From Streptomyces sparsogenes (GTDB lineage Bacteria; Actinomycetota; Actinomycetes; Streptomycetales; Streptomycetaceae), in NCBI RefSeq assembly GCF_001704635.1, contig NZ_MAXF01000084.1, forward strand, positions 1-64,000: 64,000 bases of DNA, in the 5' to 3' direction. The notes beneath the pieces are model-generated. The model was not told where the DNA came from and did no database searches. It worked only from the letters and a program-made list of their open reading frames with translations. Within the stretch, counting starts at the first letter, position 1. Every line of letters begins with the position of its first letter. Below, piece after piece: positions 1 through 8,299 of the stretch. A program made the position numbers and the translations under genes.

Positions 1-211
1 CAGCGTCCGGCACAGCCGCGCCGTCGGGCAGCGACTGGATGTGCGCGCCGAGTCCGATCGCGGTCAGGGAGAGGTCGCGGTGCTGGGTGAGGTGGTCGCC
101 GATGATCGTGTACCGCCTGGGCTGGTAGTCACGCATCTGGGTGACTCCGCCTGCGGTTGGGCGAACGACGGAACGGGCGCGCGGGTGCGCGCTAAGCTGC
201 TGCTCAGCCAT
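1..211 (-). CDS. Helix-turn-helix protein, N-terminal part only
   Basis: The gene runs off the left edge, so only about 70 N-terminal codons are visible. The start is the ATG at 211, preceded on the minus strand by a good GAGGAAGAGG ribosome site; an in-frame ATG at 136 is the alternative. The visible stretch RRYTIIGDHLTQHRDLSLTA followed by IGLGAHIQSLPDG resembles, from memory, the start of small winged-helix DNA-binding proteins common in Streptomyces that look like plasmid or phage replication proteins. Most of the protein lies outside the window, so the function stays open. Confidence 0.55.
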   Translation of the reverse strand, partial: MAEQQLSAHPRARSVVRPTAGGVTQMRDYQPRRYTIIGDHLTQHRDLSLTAIGLGAHIQSLPDGAAVPDA

Positions 212-614
212 CGGGAAGTTGCCTCTTCCTCGGTGGTCAGGCCCTCGATCGGGAGTGCGAGTCCCGGCCGGGGGCCGTCGCATGTCTGGGGTTGTCGAGC
301 CCGAGCCTGCCCCGCCGAACCGCCCCAGCGCCAGCCCGGTGGGGCGGAATCACCCGCGCGGGTGACGGGGGTGAGGTTTGGTTGGGTTGGGTGGGTTCTT
401 TCCAGGGGTTCTTTGTCTTTGACTGCCCGAGGCCGGGTCGCACGGGACACCGGGGCCCGTCTTTCCGGCCCTCGGGGACGGCGGGGGTGGGAGTGGAAAC
501 GGAAGTCTCTGTTCGGGTGAACTGTGGGCTTCTGTCATTCGGTGTGGTCAGGCGCGCCTAGGCTGAAACGTAACGACGCGGACACGCGTGGTGATCGTCG
601 AAGGTGGGGCAGAC
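212..614. other. Intergenic region between divergent regulators
   Basis: About 400 bases without a convincing gene separate the partial HTH gene (minus) from the XRE regulator (plus). It holds a perfect 16-base palindrome at 350-365 and a G/T-rich run just after it. A TAGGCT hexamer near 561 could be a -10 box for the XRE gene, but no good -35 partner is seen. Open frames here have no recognisable protein character. Confidence 0.5.
350..365. promoter_or_regulatory. Perfect 16-bp palindrome, possible operator
   Basis: TCACCCGCGCGGGTGA is identical to its reverse complement and lies in the gap between two divergent DNA-binding-protein genes. Having no loop and no T-run, it fits a dimeric repressor site better than a terminator. 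Which protein would bind it is unknown. Confidence 0.35.
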
Positions 615-1445
615 ATGAGTGAGGACCACGGGCTGGAAGAAGACGACAGCGGGGCCGTCATGCGGGCCGTCGGCCGTCAGATCAAGTTGTGGCGGGAGGC
701 TGCGGGGCTGAAGCAGGCGGAGTTGGGGGCCGCGATCGGTTATGGGGAGGAGCTGGTCTCGGCCGTCGAGCGGGCGCGGCGGATTCCCCGGCCGGAGTTC
801 CTCGACAACGCGGACAAGGTGTTGGGGGCGGGCGGCAAGATCGCCGCGATGAAGAAGGACGTCGCGGAGGCGCGGTATCCGAAGAAGGTGCGGGACGTAA
901 AGAAGTTGGAGGCCGAGGCGGTCGAGCTGGGCTCCTACAACAACTCGGTCATCGATGGGTTGTTGCAGACCGAGGAGTACGCGCGTGCGGTCTTCGGCGA
1001 CCGACGCCCGGCGTTCACCGAGGATGAGCTGGAGCGCCGGGTGGCGGCGCGCATGGCCCGCCAGGAGATCATCGACGCCACGACAGCGCGGCCGCTCTTC
1101 AATTTCGTGCAGTGCGAGTCGACGTTGCGTCGCCCGCTCGGGGGCAGAATGGTGTTGCGACGGCAGCTCGAACGACTGTTGGAGATCGGACAGTTGCGGA
1201 ATGTGGACCTCCAGGTCCTGCCGCTGAACCGTGAGGAGAACGCCGGTGTCGACGGTTCGTTCCGGCTGCTCAGACTCAAGGAAGGGGCGACGGTCGGGCT
1301 GAACGAAATCCAACTCATCAGCAGCTTGATCGCCGAACCCAAAGCGGCCCAGATCCTTGACATCCGTTACGGGGCTATCCGGGCGCAGGCCCTCACGCCA
1401 CGGGAGTCCCTGGCCTTCATCGAGAAAGTGCTGGGAGAGACATGA
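615..1445 (+). CDS. XRE-family regulator with DUF5753 (Scr1-type antitoxin-like)
   Basis: 276-residue DNA-binding protein. Residues about 15-75 form an XRE helix-turn-helix (GRQIKLWREAAGLKQAELGA, then GYGEELVSAVERARRIP). The remainder matches the DUF5753 domain (ELGSYNNSVIDGLLQTEEYA, RMARQEII, VDLQVLPL, GSFRLLRL). The start is ATG 615, with an AAGGTGG ribosome site 7-8 bases upstream, in preference to the in-frame GTG at 588. It overlaps the DUF397 gene by four bases (ATGA). Such pairs are very numerous in Streptomyces and have been proposed as toxin-antitoxin-like or developmental regulators; the specific target here is unknown. Confidence 0.88.
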   Translation: MSEDHGLEEDDSGAVMRAVGRQIKLWREAAGLKQAELGAAIGYGEELVSAVERARRIPRPEFLDNADKVLGAGGKIAAMKKDVAEARYPKKVRDVKKLEAEAVELGSYNNSVIDGLLQTEEYARAVFGDRRPAFTEDELERRVAARMARQEIIDATTARPLFNFVQCESTLRRPLGGRMVLRRQLERLLEIGQLRNVDLQVLPLNREENAGVDGSFRLLRLKEGATVGLNEIQLISSLIAEPKAAQILDIRYGAIRAQALTPRESLAFIEKVLGET

Positions 1446-1630
1446 CCCTCAAGCCTTCTGATTGGATAAAGAGCAGTTACAGCACAGCCGATGGCCCCTC
1501 ATGCGTCGAGGTCGCCACCACCCCTGGCACCATCCACGTCCGCGACTCCAAGACCGCTCCGCAAGGCCCCGCGCTCGCGTTCACTCCGGACGCCTGGAGC
1601 CGCTTCCTGTCCTACGCGTCGGCGCGCTGA
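1442..1630 (+). CDS. DUF397 domain protein
   Basis: 62-residue protein that is almost entirely a DUF397 domain: WIKSSYSTADGPSCVEVA, then VRDSK and FTPDAWSRFL. DUF397 proteins are the usual small partners of XRE/DUF5753 regulators, and the four-base overlap with that gene points to translational coupling. Partners of this kind are proposed to act as a toxin or as a modulator of the regulator; neither role can be read from this sequence. Confidence 0.88.
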   Translation: MTLKPSDWIKSSYSTADGPSCVEVATTPGTIHVRDSKTAPQGPALAFTPDAWSRFLSYASAR

Positions 1631-1658
1631 TCGCACGCTGCTGAGCGTTCTCTTTCAA

Positions 1659-1687
1659 CGGGAGCCCCGGCGGGCCCGGGGCTCCCG
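1659..1687. terminator. Bidirectional terminator between convergent genes
   Basis: A perfect 12-bp stem (CGGGAGCCCCGG at 1659-1670 with its complement at 1676-1687) encloses a 5-base loop. It lies between the DUF397 gene and the end of the oxidoreductase on the other strand. It lacks a T-run, as is usual for Streptomyces terminators. Confidence 0.7.
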
Positions 1688-1704
1688 CCGGGGGCGGGGT
1701 GGCG

Positions 1705-2601
1705 CTACGCCTCGGCCTTCTGCATGACCTCCAGCAGGCTGGAGAAGCTGTCCGCCGCGTGGCCCGCCTCCATCCCGCGTCGGAAGAGGTTCGCGACGGC
1801 GGCCGGGAGGGTGGTGTCGACGCCCGAGTCCGCGTTGGTGTGCAGGACGTGGTCGACGCTGGCCATGCCCATCGCCAGCCGGTCCACGTCGCCGGCGTGG
1901 TGGCCCGCGTCGATGCGCTCGGCGTAGAAGGCGAAGAAGCCGGGGAGCGAGTTCGCCGTGTCCGTGGCGTGCCGCAGGATGTCGGCCGCCGCCAGGCCGT
2001 TGGCCTGGGCGAGGACGATCGCCTGCCAGTAGCTGAGCATCGAGGTCCAGAACATGACCATGCCGAGCTGGTAGAAGAGCGCGGCCAGCCCCGGGTCCTC
2101 GCCCCGGTAGTCGGTGCGGCCGGTCACGACTTCCAGTGCGTTCCGGTGCTCCTCGAACGCCTCGCGCGGGCCGCTGTAGAAGGTGAGCGATTCGGGCTGC
2201 CCGACGCCGGACGGCGGCACGGTGATGCCGCCGGTGAGGTGGACGGCGCCCCGGTCGGACGCCCAGCGGGCGGCGGCGCGGGCCCGCTCGGGGGTGTCGG
2301 AGCTGAGGTTGACCAGGACACGGCCGGTCAGCGCGGTCTCCGCCGGGCCGAGCACGTCGTACATGGCCGCGTAGTCGGTCAGGCTGAGGATCACCACCTC
2401 GCCCGCCGCGAGCGCCTCCGCGACGCTCGGCGCGAGCGTCGCGCCCCGGGCCACCAGGGCGTCCGCGCGGGACGGGGTGCGGTTCCACAGGGTGACCTCA
2501 TACCCCCGGTCCAGGAAGGCCGTGGTCATCGCCTGGCCCATCGGGCCGAGTCCGATGACGGTGACCGACTGCCGCTGGTTGTCACTGCTCATGTTGCTCA
2601 T
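1705..2601 (-). CDS. NAD(P)-dependent oxidoreductase, imine-reductase-like
   Basis: 298-residue member of the 6-phosphogluconate / 3-hydroxyisobutyrate dehydrogenase superfamily. The N-terminal Rossmann motif GLGPMGQAMTTAF and the strand-end VTLWNRTPSRAD suit NADPH binding and are typical of imine reductases. The C-terminal half is the helical dimerisation domain. The catalytic lysine of the hydroxyacid dehydrogenases is missing from the GEDPGLAALFYQLG segment, which supports an imine-reductase-like enzyme. The natural substrate is unknown. The start is ATG 2601 after GAGATCGAGG; a GTG at 2622 would add seven residues. It is divergent from a TetR gene that probably controls it. Confidence 0.78.
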   Translation of the reverse strand: MSNMSSDNQRQSVTVIGLGPMGQAMTTAFLDRGYEVTLWNRTPSRADALVARGATLAPSVAEALAAGEVVILSLTDYAAMYDVLGPAETALTGRVLVNLSSDTPERARAAARWASDRGAVHLTGGITVPPSGVGQPESLTFYSGPREAFEEHRNALEVVTGRTDYRGEDPGLAALFYQLGMVMFWTSMLSYWQAIVLAQANGLAAADILRHATDTANSLPGFFAFYAERIDAGHHAGDVDRLAMGMASVDHVLHTNADSGVDTTLPAAVANLFRRGMEAGHAADSFSSLLEVMQKAEA

Positions 2602-2627
2602 GTCGAGACCTCGATCTCTCACTAAAA

Positions 2628-2685
2628 AGAACGTTCTACTCAGAGGGTGGGCGGCAACGTATCACGCTCTAGAACGAACGCTCTA
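2628..2685. promoter_or_regulatory. Two related inverted repeats, likely TetR operators
   Basis: The oxidoreductase-tetR gap holds AGAACGTTCT (2628-2637, perfect palindrome) and TAGAACGAACGCTCTA (2670-2685, near-perfect). Both are followed by the same CTACTCAG. Two similar dyads between a TetR gene and its divergent neighbour are the classic layout for autoregulation plus control of the neighbour. The region is also markedly AT-richer than its surroundings. Confidence 0.7.
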
Positions 2686-2710
2686 CTCAGTCGCCCGGTA
2701 CGGTGATCGC

Positions 2711-3295
2711 ATGCAGACCAGCACCCGGGACCGGATCGTCGTCGCGGCGGCACGCCTCCTGCAGCGGCAGGGCTACGTCGGCACGGGGATCAAGCAGATC
2801 GCCAAGGAGGCGCAGGCCACGCTCGGCTCCGTCTACCACTTCTTCCCCGGCGGCAAGGAGGCCGTGGCCGTCGCGGCGATCGCCCACAGCGACCGGGAGT
2901 TCGCGACGCTGCTCGGCGAGGCGCTGGACAGCGCGGAGGACCCGGCGGAGGCGATCGAGGCCTGCGCCCGGCGGCTCGCCACGGAGCTGCGCGAGTCGGG
3001 CTGGATCGATGGATGTCCCGTCACGGCGGCGGCCCTGGAGACGCTCGGCACCGAGTCGGAGATCCAGCGGGCGTGCGCGGACGCGCTGCGCGGCTGGGAG
3101 CGGCTGGTCGTGGACAAGCTGCTGCGCTGCGGCTTCCAGGCTCAGGACGCGCGGGAGCTGGCGACCACCATCGTCGGCGCCCTGGAGGGCGCGGAGGTCA
3201 CGGCGCAGGTCGTCCGCAGCGAGGAACCCCTGCTGGCGGCGGGCCGGCAACTGGCCCGCCTGGTGCGCTCGTACGGCGTCTCGCCGTCCCGCTAG
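2711..3295 (+). CDS. TetR-family repressor, LmrA/YxaF type
   Basis: 194-residue TetR protein. The N-terminal DNA-binding part reads RDRIVVAAARLLQRQGYVGT then TLGSVYHFFPGGKEAVA, where the FPGGKE element is typical of the LmrA/YxaF subgroup. The C-terminal half, including DGCPVTAAALET, is the ligand-binding and dimer domain. Start is ATG 2711. It is divergent from the imine-reductase-like gene, with two palindromes between them, so it most likely represses that gene and itself. The inducer is unknown. A short GC-rich dyad (GCCGGG/CCCGGC) just after the stop may terminate it. Confidence 0.85.
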   Translation: MQTSTRDRIVVAAARLLQRQGYVGTGIKQIAKEAQATLGSVYHFFPGGKEAVAVAAIAHSDREFATLLGEALDSAEDPAEAIEACARRLATELRESGWIDGCPVTAAALETLGTESEIQRACADALRGWERLVVDKLLRCGFQAQDARELATTIVGALEGAEVTAQVVRSEEPLLAAGRQLARLVRSYGVSPSR

Positions 3296-3526
3296 CGAGG
3301 CATGGCCGGGCCGGATCGCCCGGCGCGGGACACGCCTGGGCGGCGGCGACGCGGAGCGGGTGGGAGGGCCAGGGGGCGGTGATCACGAACGTCGAGCCTA
3401 TGCGTTGCCCGCCGGTCGGGCAGCCGTCAACCTGCTGCGATGCGTTTCCTCCGTATGTGCGGCATTGTCGCGAACGGGGGCGCTACCGTGGGTACACGGT
3501 CGAAGATCTCGTCCATGGGAGGAATC

Positions 3527-4114
3527 ATGACCGCCGAACCGCAGCACACCACTTGGCCCGTGCCGCCGCCGGACGGCTACACCGTGGACGATCTCTTCAA
3601 TCTGCCCGACCTCCCGCCGCACACTGAGTTGATCGACGGGAGCTTGGTCTTCGTGAGCCCGCAGCGGGATTTCCACACTCTGGCGATGTATCTGCTGGAA
3701 GCCGGACTGCGCAGGACCGTCCCGGAGCAGTTCCGGGTGCGCCGGGAGATGACCGTCGTGCTGGGGCCCCGTAACGCCCCGGAACCGGATCTCTTGGTGC
3801 TGCGCGCGGAAGCGGTGCGGAGCCGCGAGCAGACCCGGTACGAGGCAGCCGACGTCGTGCTCGCCGTAGAGGTCGTCTCGCCGGACTCCGAGGAGCGCGA
3901 CCGCGATGCCAAACCCCGCAAGTACGCCGCCGCCGGTATTCCACACTTCTGGCTGGTCGAGATGGCGGGGGAGAGGCAGCATCCCACGGTGCGCACCTAC
4001 GAGCTGGACCCCGTGACCAAGTCCTACGCGATCACCGGCATCCATCACGAGCGGCTGAAGCTGACCGTCCCCTTCACCATCGACATCGACCTGACCGAGA
4101 TCGACCACCTGTAG
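3527..4114 (+). CDS. Uma2-family (DUF820) putative endonuclease
   Basis: 195-residue protein with the PD-(D/E)XK-like Uma2 fold. Key elements are APEPDLLVL, then EVVSPDSEERDRDAKPRKYA and AAGIPHFWLVE, which carry the expected acidic residues and lysine. ATG 3527 follows a strong GGGAGGAA site. Uma2 proteins are abundant in Streptomyces and are usually solitary; nuclease activity is inferred from the fold. Its stop is only four bases from that of the convergent DUF3152 gene, and no partner gene is seen. Confidence 0.82.
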   Translation: MTAEPQHTTWPVPPPDGYTVDDLFNLPDLPPHTELIDGSLVFVSPQRDFHTLAMYLLEAGLRRTVPEQFRVRREMTVVLGPRNAPEPDLLVLRAEAVRSREQTRYEAADVVLAVEVVSPDSEERDRDAKPRKYAAAGIPHFWLVEMAGERQHPTVRTYELDPVTKSYAITGIHHERLKLTVPFTIDIDLTEIDHL

Positions 4115-4117
4115 TCG

Positions 4118-4873
4118 CTACGGCACCGCCGGGCCCCCGATGTACCGGCCCTTCGCGTCGTACGGCCACTCGTTCGCGACACAGCCCTTCAGCCCGTATA
4201 TCTGCTGCATCATCACCGGCGCCCGCTTCCCCTTCCCCGGGCAGGCCTCGTGGCCGTGGCCGATGCGGTGGCCGACCTCATGGTTGATGATCAGGGCTCG
4301 GTAGCCGCTGATGGGGCCGGAGAACTCCGGGGAGCCGGTGTTCCAGCGCTTGAGGTTGACCATGATCTGAGTGCCCGCGTCGCAGTTGACCTCGCCGTGG
4401 GTGTCCAGGCCCGCCTTGCCGCAGATCTCGTCGACCGTGGCCGGGGTGGCGATCTTCACCTGGAAGTCGGAGGGGCCGTCGGACACCAGCCGGAAGGAGT
4501 GGCGGCGGTCCCGGGTCCAGCCGCGTTTGTCGGCGAGGACCGCCGAGATCTCGGCCGCGGCGCGCTCCGGGTCGACACCGGTGCCCTTCTCCACCTGCAC
4601 CTCGAACCGCCGCGGACGGCTCCCCTCGCCGATCACCTTGCCGGAGGACTTCGCGGTGACGAAGACGCCGCCCGACGGGCGGGCCGCGCCGTCGCCGTCG
4701 TCGTCGCGTAAGACGGTCCGGGCCGCGAACACGAGCCCGGCGATCAGGGCCGTACCGGCGGCCAGCGCTACCACGACGGTCCGCAGGCGGGTGCCCCGCC
4801 GCGGTGGCGGGTCGGACGGGCCGGTGGTCCGCTCGGGGGCCTGCGCGGGGGAGGTGCCGGACCGCGTGAACAT
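4118..4873 (-). CDS. DUF3152 membrane-anchored zincin-like protein
   Basis: 251 residues. A Pro/Arg-rich cytoplasmic start is followed by one membrane helix (about residues 31-50), then an extracytoplasmic DUF3152 domain. That domain carries HEVGHRIGHGH, a clear zinc-metalloprotease signature in the HExxHxxGH class, placed after the ALIIN strand. Several cysteines (EICGKAG, VNCDAG, EACPGK, KGCVAN) could form disulfides outside the cell. Substrate unknown. It is divergent from rpsJ with a long gap between. Confidence 0.82.
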   Translation of the reverse strand: MFTRSGTSPAQAPERTTGPSDPPPRRGTRLRTVVVALAAGTALIAGLVFAARTVLRDDDGDGAARPSGGVFVTAKSSGKVIGEGSRPRRFEVQVEKGTGVDPERAAAEISAVLADKRGWTRDRRHSFRLVSDGPSDFQVKIATPATVDEICGKAGLDTHGEVNCDAGTQIMVNLKRWNTGSPEFSGPISGYRALIINHEVGHRIGHGHEACPGKGKRAPVMMQQIYGLKGCVANEWPYDAKGRYIGGPAVP

Positions 4874-5105
4874 GTCTGTGGCCCCCGGAGTGTGGATGCG
4901 TCGTCGTTCCCTCGTTCCCCCGGAGAAAGACGTGGGGGGAGGGGCGGGGGTTGGCTCCTGGCACCGCTGTGGCCGGGGTCACATCCGGTGCCGCCGTCCG
5001 GTCCGCTTTGATTCGCCGCACACCGTCACGCGCCGCTCCGCGGCTGTCGTGAGCGCGGCGAGTTTGAAGAACCCCCCGCAAGGGGTACGCTTCCCCGCTT
5101 CCTGA

Positions 5106-5136
5106 TTGGCATCCGGCAGGCCCCGTGTGGCAGACT
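5106..5136 (+). promoter_or_regulatory. Candidate S10 operon promoter
   Basis: TTGGCA (5106-5111) and CAGACT (5131-5136) are separated by 19 bases. They resemble a vegetative sigma-factor promoter with a slightly long spacer. Transcription would start near 5143, giving a leader of about 300 bases before rpsJ. Confidence 0.55.
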
Positions 5137-5171
5137 GTCCGGGTTGCTCGGTTGAGTGCCGATGCTGCGCG

Positions 5172-5238
5172 CCTCCCGCCGGGAGGACCGGAAGCGAGTC
5201 CCACAGTACTCGTCGCCCCTCATCAGGGGCGGAAGTAC
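5172..5238 (+). promoter_or_regulatory. Hairpins in the rpsJ leader
   Basis: Two clear stem-loops follow the promoter. The first is CCTCCC-GCC-GGGAGG (5172-5186). The second is composite: outer GTACT/AGTAC (5206-5210 with 5234-5238) and inner GCCCCT/AGGGGC (5215-5220 with 5225-5230), with loop CATC. Structured leaders before rpsJ are often sites of feedback by ribosomal protein L4 in other bacteria. Whether this leader does the same is inference. Confidence 0.5.
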
Positions 5239-5448
5239 GGGAATCTTCCGGGAAGCGTCAGCGGGGCCCCGGCCAGGCACCCGGTGGGTGTTCTTCCCCC
5301 ACAACCCCCTTCCACAAGGGAATCTTCCTGCGGAGTCTTGCCGGAAGGGGCGCGACACGCCCGACCGCGTGGGTCGGAGGTGAGGCGGGGAGGGGCGTGA
5401 GCCGACCGGGTTCCGGAGCGTTACGAGAGACAGGACTACGAAGTAGCC

Positions 5449-5757
5449 ATGGCGGGACAGAAGATCCGCATCCGGCTCAAGGCCTACGACCACGAGGTCA
5501 TCGACTCCTCGGCGAAGAAGATCGTCGAGACGGTGACCCGCACTGGTGCGTCGGTCGCGGGCCCGGTGCCGCTGCCCACAGAGAAGAACGTGTACTGCGT
5601 CATCAAGTCGCCGCACAAGTACAAGGACTCGCGCGAGCACTTCGAGATGCGTACGCACAAGCGCCTCATCGACATCCTCGACCCCACGCCGAAGACCGTC
5701 GACTCCCTGATGCGTCTCGACCTGCCGGCGGGCGTCGACATCGAGATCAAGCTCTGA
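5449..5757 (+). CDS. rpsJ: 30S ribosomal protein S10 (uS10)
   Basis: 102-residue protein, normal length. It sits in the head of the 30S subunit and also serves as the NusE antitermination factor by binding NusB. It is recognised by [20 protein letters not shown], the long-loop motif [20 protein letters not shown] and the end [10 protein letters not shown]. It is the first gene of the S10 operon, with ATG 5449. Confidence 0.97.
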   Translation: MAGQKIRIRLKAYDHEVIDSSAKKIVETVTRTGASVAGPVPLPTEKNVYCVIKSPHKYKDSREHFEMRTHKRLIDILDPTPKTVDSLMRLDLPAGVDIEIKL

Positions 5758-5770
5758 GGTGACGCGCGAG

Positions 5771-6415
5771 ATGGCTAAGCAGATCAAGGGCGTCCTGGGC
5801 GAGAAGCTCGGCATGACGCAGGTGTGGGACGAGAACAACCGCGTCGTCCCGGTCACCGTCGTCAAGGCCGGCCCCTGTGTCGTCACCCAGGTCCGTACCG
5901 CTGACTCGGACGGCTACGACGCCGTCCAGATCGCCTTCGGCGAGATCGACCCGCGCAAGGTGAACAAGCCCCTCAAGGGCCACTTCGCCAAGGCCGACGT
6001 GACCCCGCGGCGCCACCTGGTGGAGCTGCGCACCGCCGACGCCTCCGAGTACACGCTCGGCCAGGAGGTCACGGCCGAGGTGTTCGAGTCCGGTGTGAAG
6101 GTCGACGTGACCGGCACCAGCAAGGGCAAGGGCACCGCCGGTGTCATGAAGCGCCACGGCTTCGGCGGCCTCGGCGCCGGCCACGGCACCCAGCGCAAGC
6201 ACCGCTCGCCGGGCTCGATCGGTGGCTGCGCCACCCCGGGCCGCGTGTTCAAGGGCCTGCGCATGGCCGGCCGCATGGGCAACGAGCGGGTCACCACCCA
6301 GAACCTGACCGTCCACGCCGTTGACGCGGAGAAGGGTCTGCTCCTGATCAAGGGAGCGGTTCCTGGTCCGAACGGCGGCCTCGTCCTGGTCCGTACCGCG
6401 GCCAAGGGGGCCTGA
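5771..6415 (+). CDS. rplC: 50S ribosomal protein L3 (uL3)
   Basis: 214 residues; binds 23S rRNA early in 50S assembly and reaches toward the peptidyl-transferase centre. Diagnostic segments are [35 protein letters not shown] and [19 protein letters not shown] 5771 is chosen because GAGGTGA lies 8 bases upstream; a GTG at 5759 is in frame but overlaps that site. The loop carrying the methylated glutamine of E. coli L3 reads GGCATPG here, so that modification site is absent. Confidence 0.97.
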   Translation: MAKQIKGVLGEKLGMTQVWDENNRVVPVTVVKAGPCVVTQVRTADSDGYDAVQIAFGEIDPRKVNKPLKGHFAKADVTPRRHLVELRTADASEYTLGQEVTAEVFESGVKVDVTGTSKGKGTAGVMKRHGFGGLGAGHGTQRKHRSPGSIGGCATPGRVFKGLRMAGRMGNERVTTQNLTVHAVDAEKGLLLIKGAVPGPNGGLVLVRTAAKGA

Positions 6416-6423
6416 GGTAACCG

Positions 6424-7077
6424 ATGAGCACCATTGACATCCTTTCGCCGGCAGGCGACAAGGCCGGGACCGTCGAGCTCCCCGCGGAGATCTTCGACGC
6501 GCAGGTCAGCGTTCCGCTGATCCACCAGGTCGTCGTCGCCCAGCTGGCCGCTGCCCGTCAGGGCACGCACAAGACGAAGACCCGTGGCGAGGTCCGCGGC
6601 GGTGGCAAGAAGCCGTACCGCCAGAAGGGCACCGGCCGCGCCCGTCAGGGCTCGACCCGCGCTCCGCAGTTCGCCGGCGGTGGCGTCGTGCACGGCCCCG
6701 TGCCGCGCGACTACAGCCAGCGCACCCCGAAGAAGATGAAGGCCGCCGCGCTGCGCGGTGCCCTCTCGGACCGGGCGCGCCACAGCCGCATCCACGTCGT
6801 GACCGGCGTGGTCGAGGGCGAGATCTCCACCAAGGCCGCCAAGAGCCTGTTCGGCAAGATCAGCGAGCGGAAGAACCTGCTCCTGGTCGCCGAGCGGACC
6901 GACGAGGCCGCGTGGCTGTCCGCCCGCAACCTGCCCCAGGTGCACATCCTGGAGCCGGGCCAGCTGAACACGTACGACGTGCTCGTCTCCGACGACGTGG
7001 TCTTCACCAAGGCCGCCTTCGAGTCCTTCGTGGCTGGTCCCAAGGCCGCTGAGAAGACCGAAGGGAGCGCCGCCTGA
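6424..7077 (+). CDS. rplD: 50S ribosomal protein L4 (uL4)
   Basis: 217 residues. L4 lines the exit tunnel through an extended loop, visible as the basic stretch [20 protein letters not shown] followed by [12 protein letters not shown]. In E. coli it also represses its own operon. The stop overlaps the rplW start (TGATG), implying coupled translation. Confidence 0.97.
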   Translation: MSTIDILSPAGDKAGTVELPAEIFDAQVSVPLIHQVVVAQLAAARQGTHKTKTRGEVRGGGKKPYRQKGTGRARQGSTRAPQFAGGGVVHGPVPRDYSQRTPKKMKAAALRGALSDRARHSRIHVVTGVVEGEISTKAAKSLFGKISERKNLLLVAERTDEAAWLSARNLPQVHILEPGQLNTYDVLVSDDVVFTKAAFESFVAGPKAAEKTEGSAA

Positions 7078-7403
7078 TGAGTGAGGCGACCGCTGTCACC
7101 AGCAAGACCTTCACGGACCCCCGCGACGTTCTCGTCAAGCCGGTCGTGTCCGAGAAGAGCTACGCGCTGCTCGACGAGAACAAGTACACGTTCATCGTCG
7201 CGCCCGGCGCCAACAAGACCCAGATCAAGCAGGCCGTCGAGGCGGTCTTCTCGGTCAAGGTCACCGGGGTCAACACGATCAACCGGCAGGGCAAGCGCAA
7301 GCGCACCCGCACCGGTTTCGGCAAGCGCAAGGACACCAAGCGCGCCATCGTGACCCTCGCCGAGGGCGACCGAATCGACATCTTCGGCGGCCCGGTCTCC
7401 TAA
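7077..7403 (+). CDS. rplW: 50S ribosomal protein L23 (uL23)
   Basis: 108 residues. L23 sits at the tunnel exit and docks trigger factor and SRP. It is identified by [39 protein letters not shown] and the basic [17 protein letters not shown] loop. ATG 7077 overlaps the rplD stop. Confidence 0.97.
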   Translation: MSEATAVTSKTFTDPRDVLVKPVVSEKSYALLDENKYTFIVAPGANKTQIKQAVEAVFSVKVTGVNTINRQGKRKRTRTGFGKRKDTKRAIVTLAEGDRIDIFGGPVS

Positions 7404-7423
7404 CGGGGATCGGAGCGTCCAGA

Positions 7424-7445
7424 AGTCCGGAATCTTCCGAGGACT
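7424..7445 (+). promoter_or_regulatory. Dyad overlapping the rplB ribosome site
   Basis: AGTCCGGAA (7424-7432) can pair imperfectly with TTCCGaGGACT (7435-7445), one base bulged. The right arm contains the GAGGA ribosome site of rplB, so folding would hide it. The core GGAATCTTCC is the same 10-mer found twice in the rpsJ leader. Confidence 0.4.
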
Positions 7446-7450
7446 GAGAA

Positions 7451-8287
7451 ATGGGTATCCGCAAGTACAAGCCGACGACCCCGGGCCGTCGTGGCTCCAG
7501 CGTCGCCGACTTCGTCGAGATCACGCGGTCCACGCCGGAGAAGTCGCTGGTCCGCCCGCTGCACAGCAAGGGTGGTCGTAACAACGCCGGCCGCATCACG
7601 GTCCGCCACCAGGGTGGCGGTCACAAGCGTGCGTACCGCGTGATCGACTTCCGCCGTCACGACAAGGACGGCGTCCCGGCGAAGGTCGCACACATCGAGT
7701 ACGACCCCAACCGCACCGCGCGCATCGCGCTGCTGCACTACGCCGACGGCGAGAAGCGCTACATCATCGCGCCGCGCGGCCTGTCGCAGGGCGACCGGGT
7801 CGAGAACGGCCCCGGGGCCGACATCAAGCCGGGCAACAACCTGGCGCTGCGCAACATCCCGGTCGGTACCACGATCCACGCCATCGAGCTGCGGCCCGGC
7901 GGCGGCGCGAAGTTCGCCCGCTCCGCGGGTGCCTCCGTGCAGCTGCTGGCCAAGGAGGGCTCCTTCGCGCACCTGCGCATGCCCTCCGGTGAGGTCCGCC
8001 TGGTCGACATCCGCTGCCGCGCCACCGTCGGCGAGGTCGGCAACGCCGAGCAGTCGAACATCAACTGGGGCAAGGCCGGCCGTATGCGCTGGAAGGGCGT
8101 CCGCCCGACCGTGCGTGGTGTCGTGATGAACCCGGTCGACCACCCGCACGGTGGTGGTGAGGGCAAGACCTCCGGTGGTCGCCACCCGGTTTCGCCGTGG
8201 GGCCAGAAGGAGGGCCGTACTCGCTCGCCGAAGAAGGCCAGCAACAAGTACATCGTCCGCCGCCGCAAGACGAACAAGAAGCGCTAG
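7451..8287 (+). CDS. rplB: 50S ribosomal protein L2 (uL2)
   Basis: 278 residues; an essential 23S-binding protein needed for subunit joining and peptidyl transfer. The sequence starts [20 protein letters not shown] and contains [20 protein letters not shown] with the conserved histidine of the catalytic-centre loop. The basic tail ends in [12 protein letters not shown] 7451 follows GAGGA. Confidence 0.98.
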   Translation: MGIRKYKPTTPGRRGSSVADFVEITRSTPEKSLVRPLHSKGGRNNAGRITVRHQGGGHKRAYRVIDFRRHDKDGVPAKVAHIEYDPNRTARIALLHYADGEKRYIIAPRGLSQGDRVENGPGADIKPGNNLALRNIPVGTTIHAIELRPGGGAKFARSAGASVQLLAKEGSFAHLRMPSGEVRLVDIRCRATVGEVGNAEQSNINWGKAGRMRWKGVRPTVRGVVMNPVDHPHGGGEGKTSGGRHPVSPWGQKEGRTRSPKKASNKYIVRRRKTNKKR

Positions 8288-8299
8288 GAGCGGGTTTAG

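Larger units (their letters stand above)
4874..5448. other. Intergenic region holding the S10 operon promoter and leader
   Basis: This 575-base gap has no convincing gene. The left part would carry the promoter of the DUF3152 gene. The right part carries a rpsJ promoter candidate at 5106-5136 and a leader of roughly 300 bases with hairpins at 5172-5186 and 5206-5238. The 11-mer GGGAATCTTCC occurs at 5239-5249 and again at 5318-5328. Confidence 0.6.

Noticed and set aside
3440..3526. Longer N-terminus for the Uma2 protein
   Set aside because: An in-frame ATG at 3440 adds 29 residues unlike the family, whereas ATG 3527 has a strong GGGAGGAA site.
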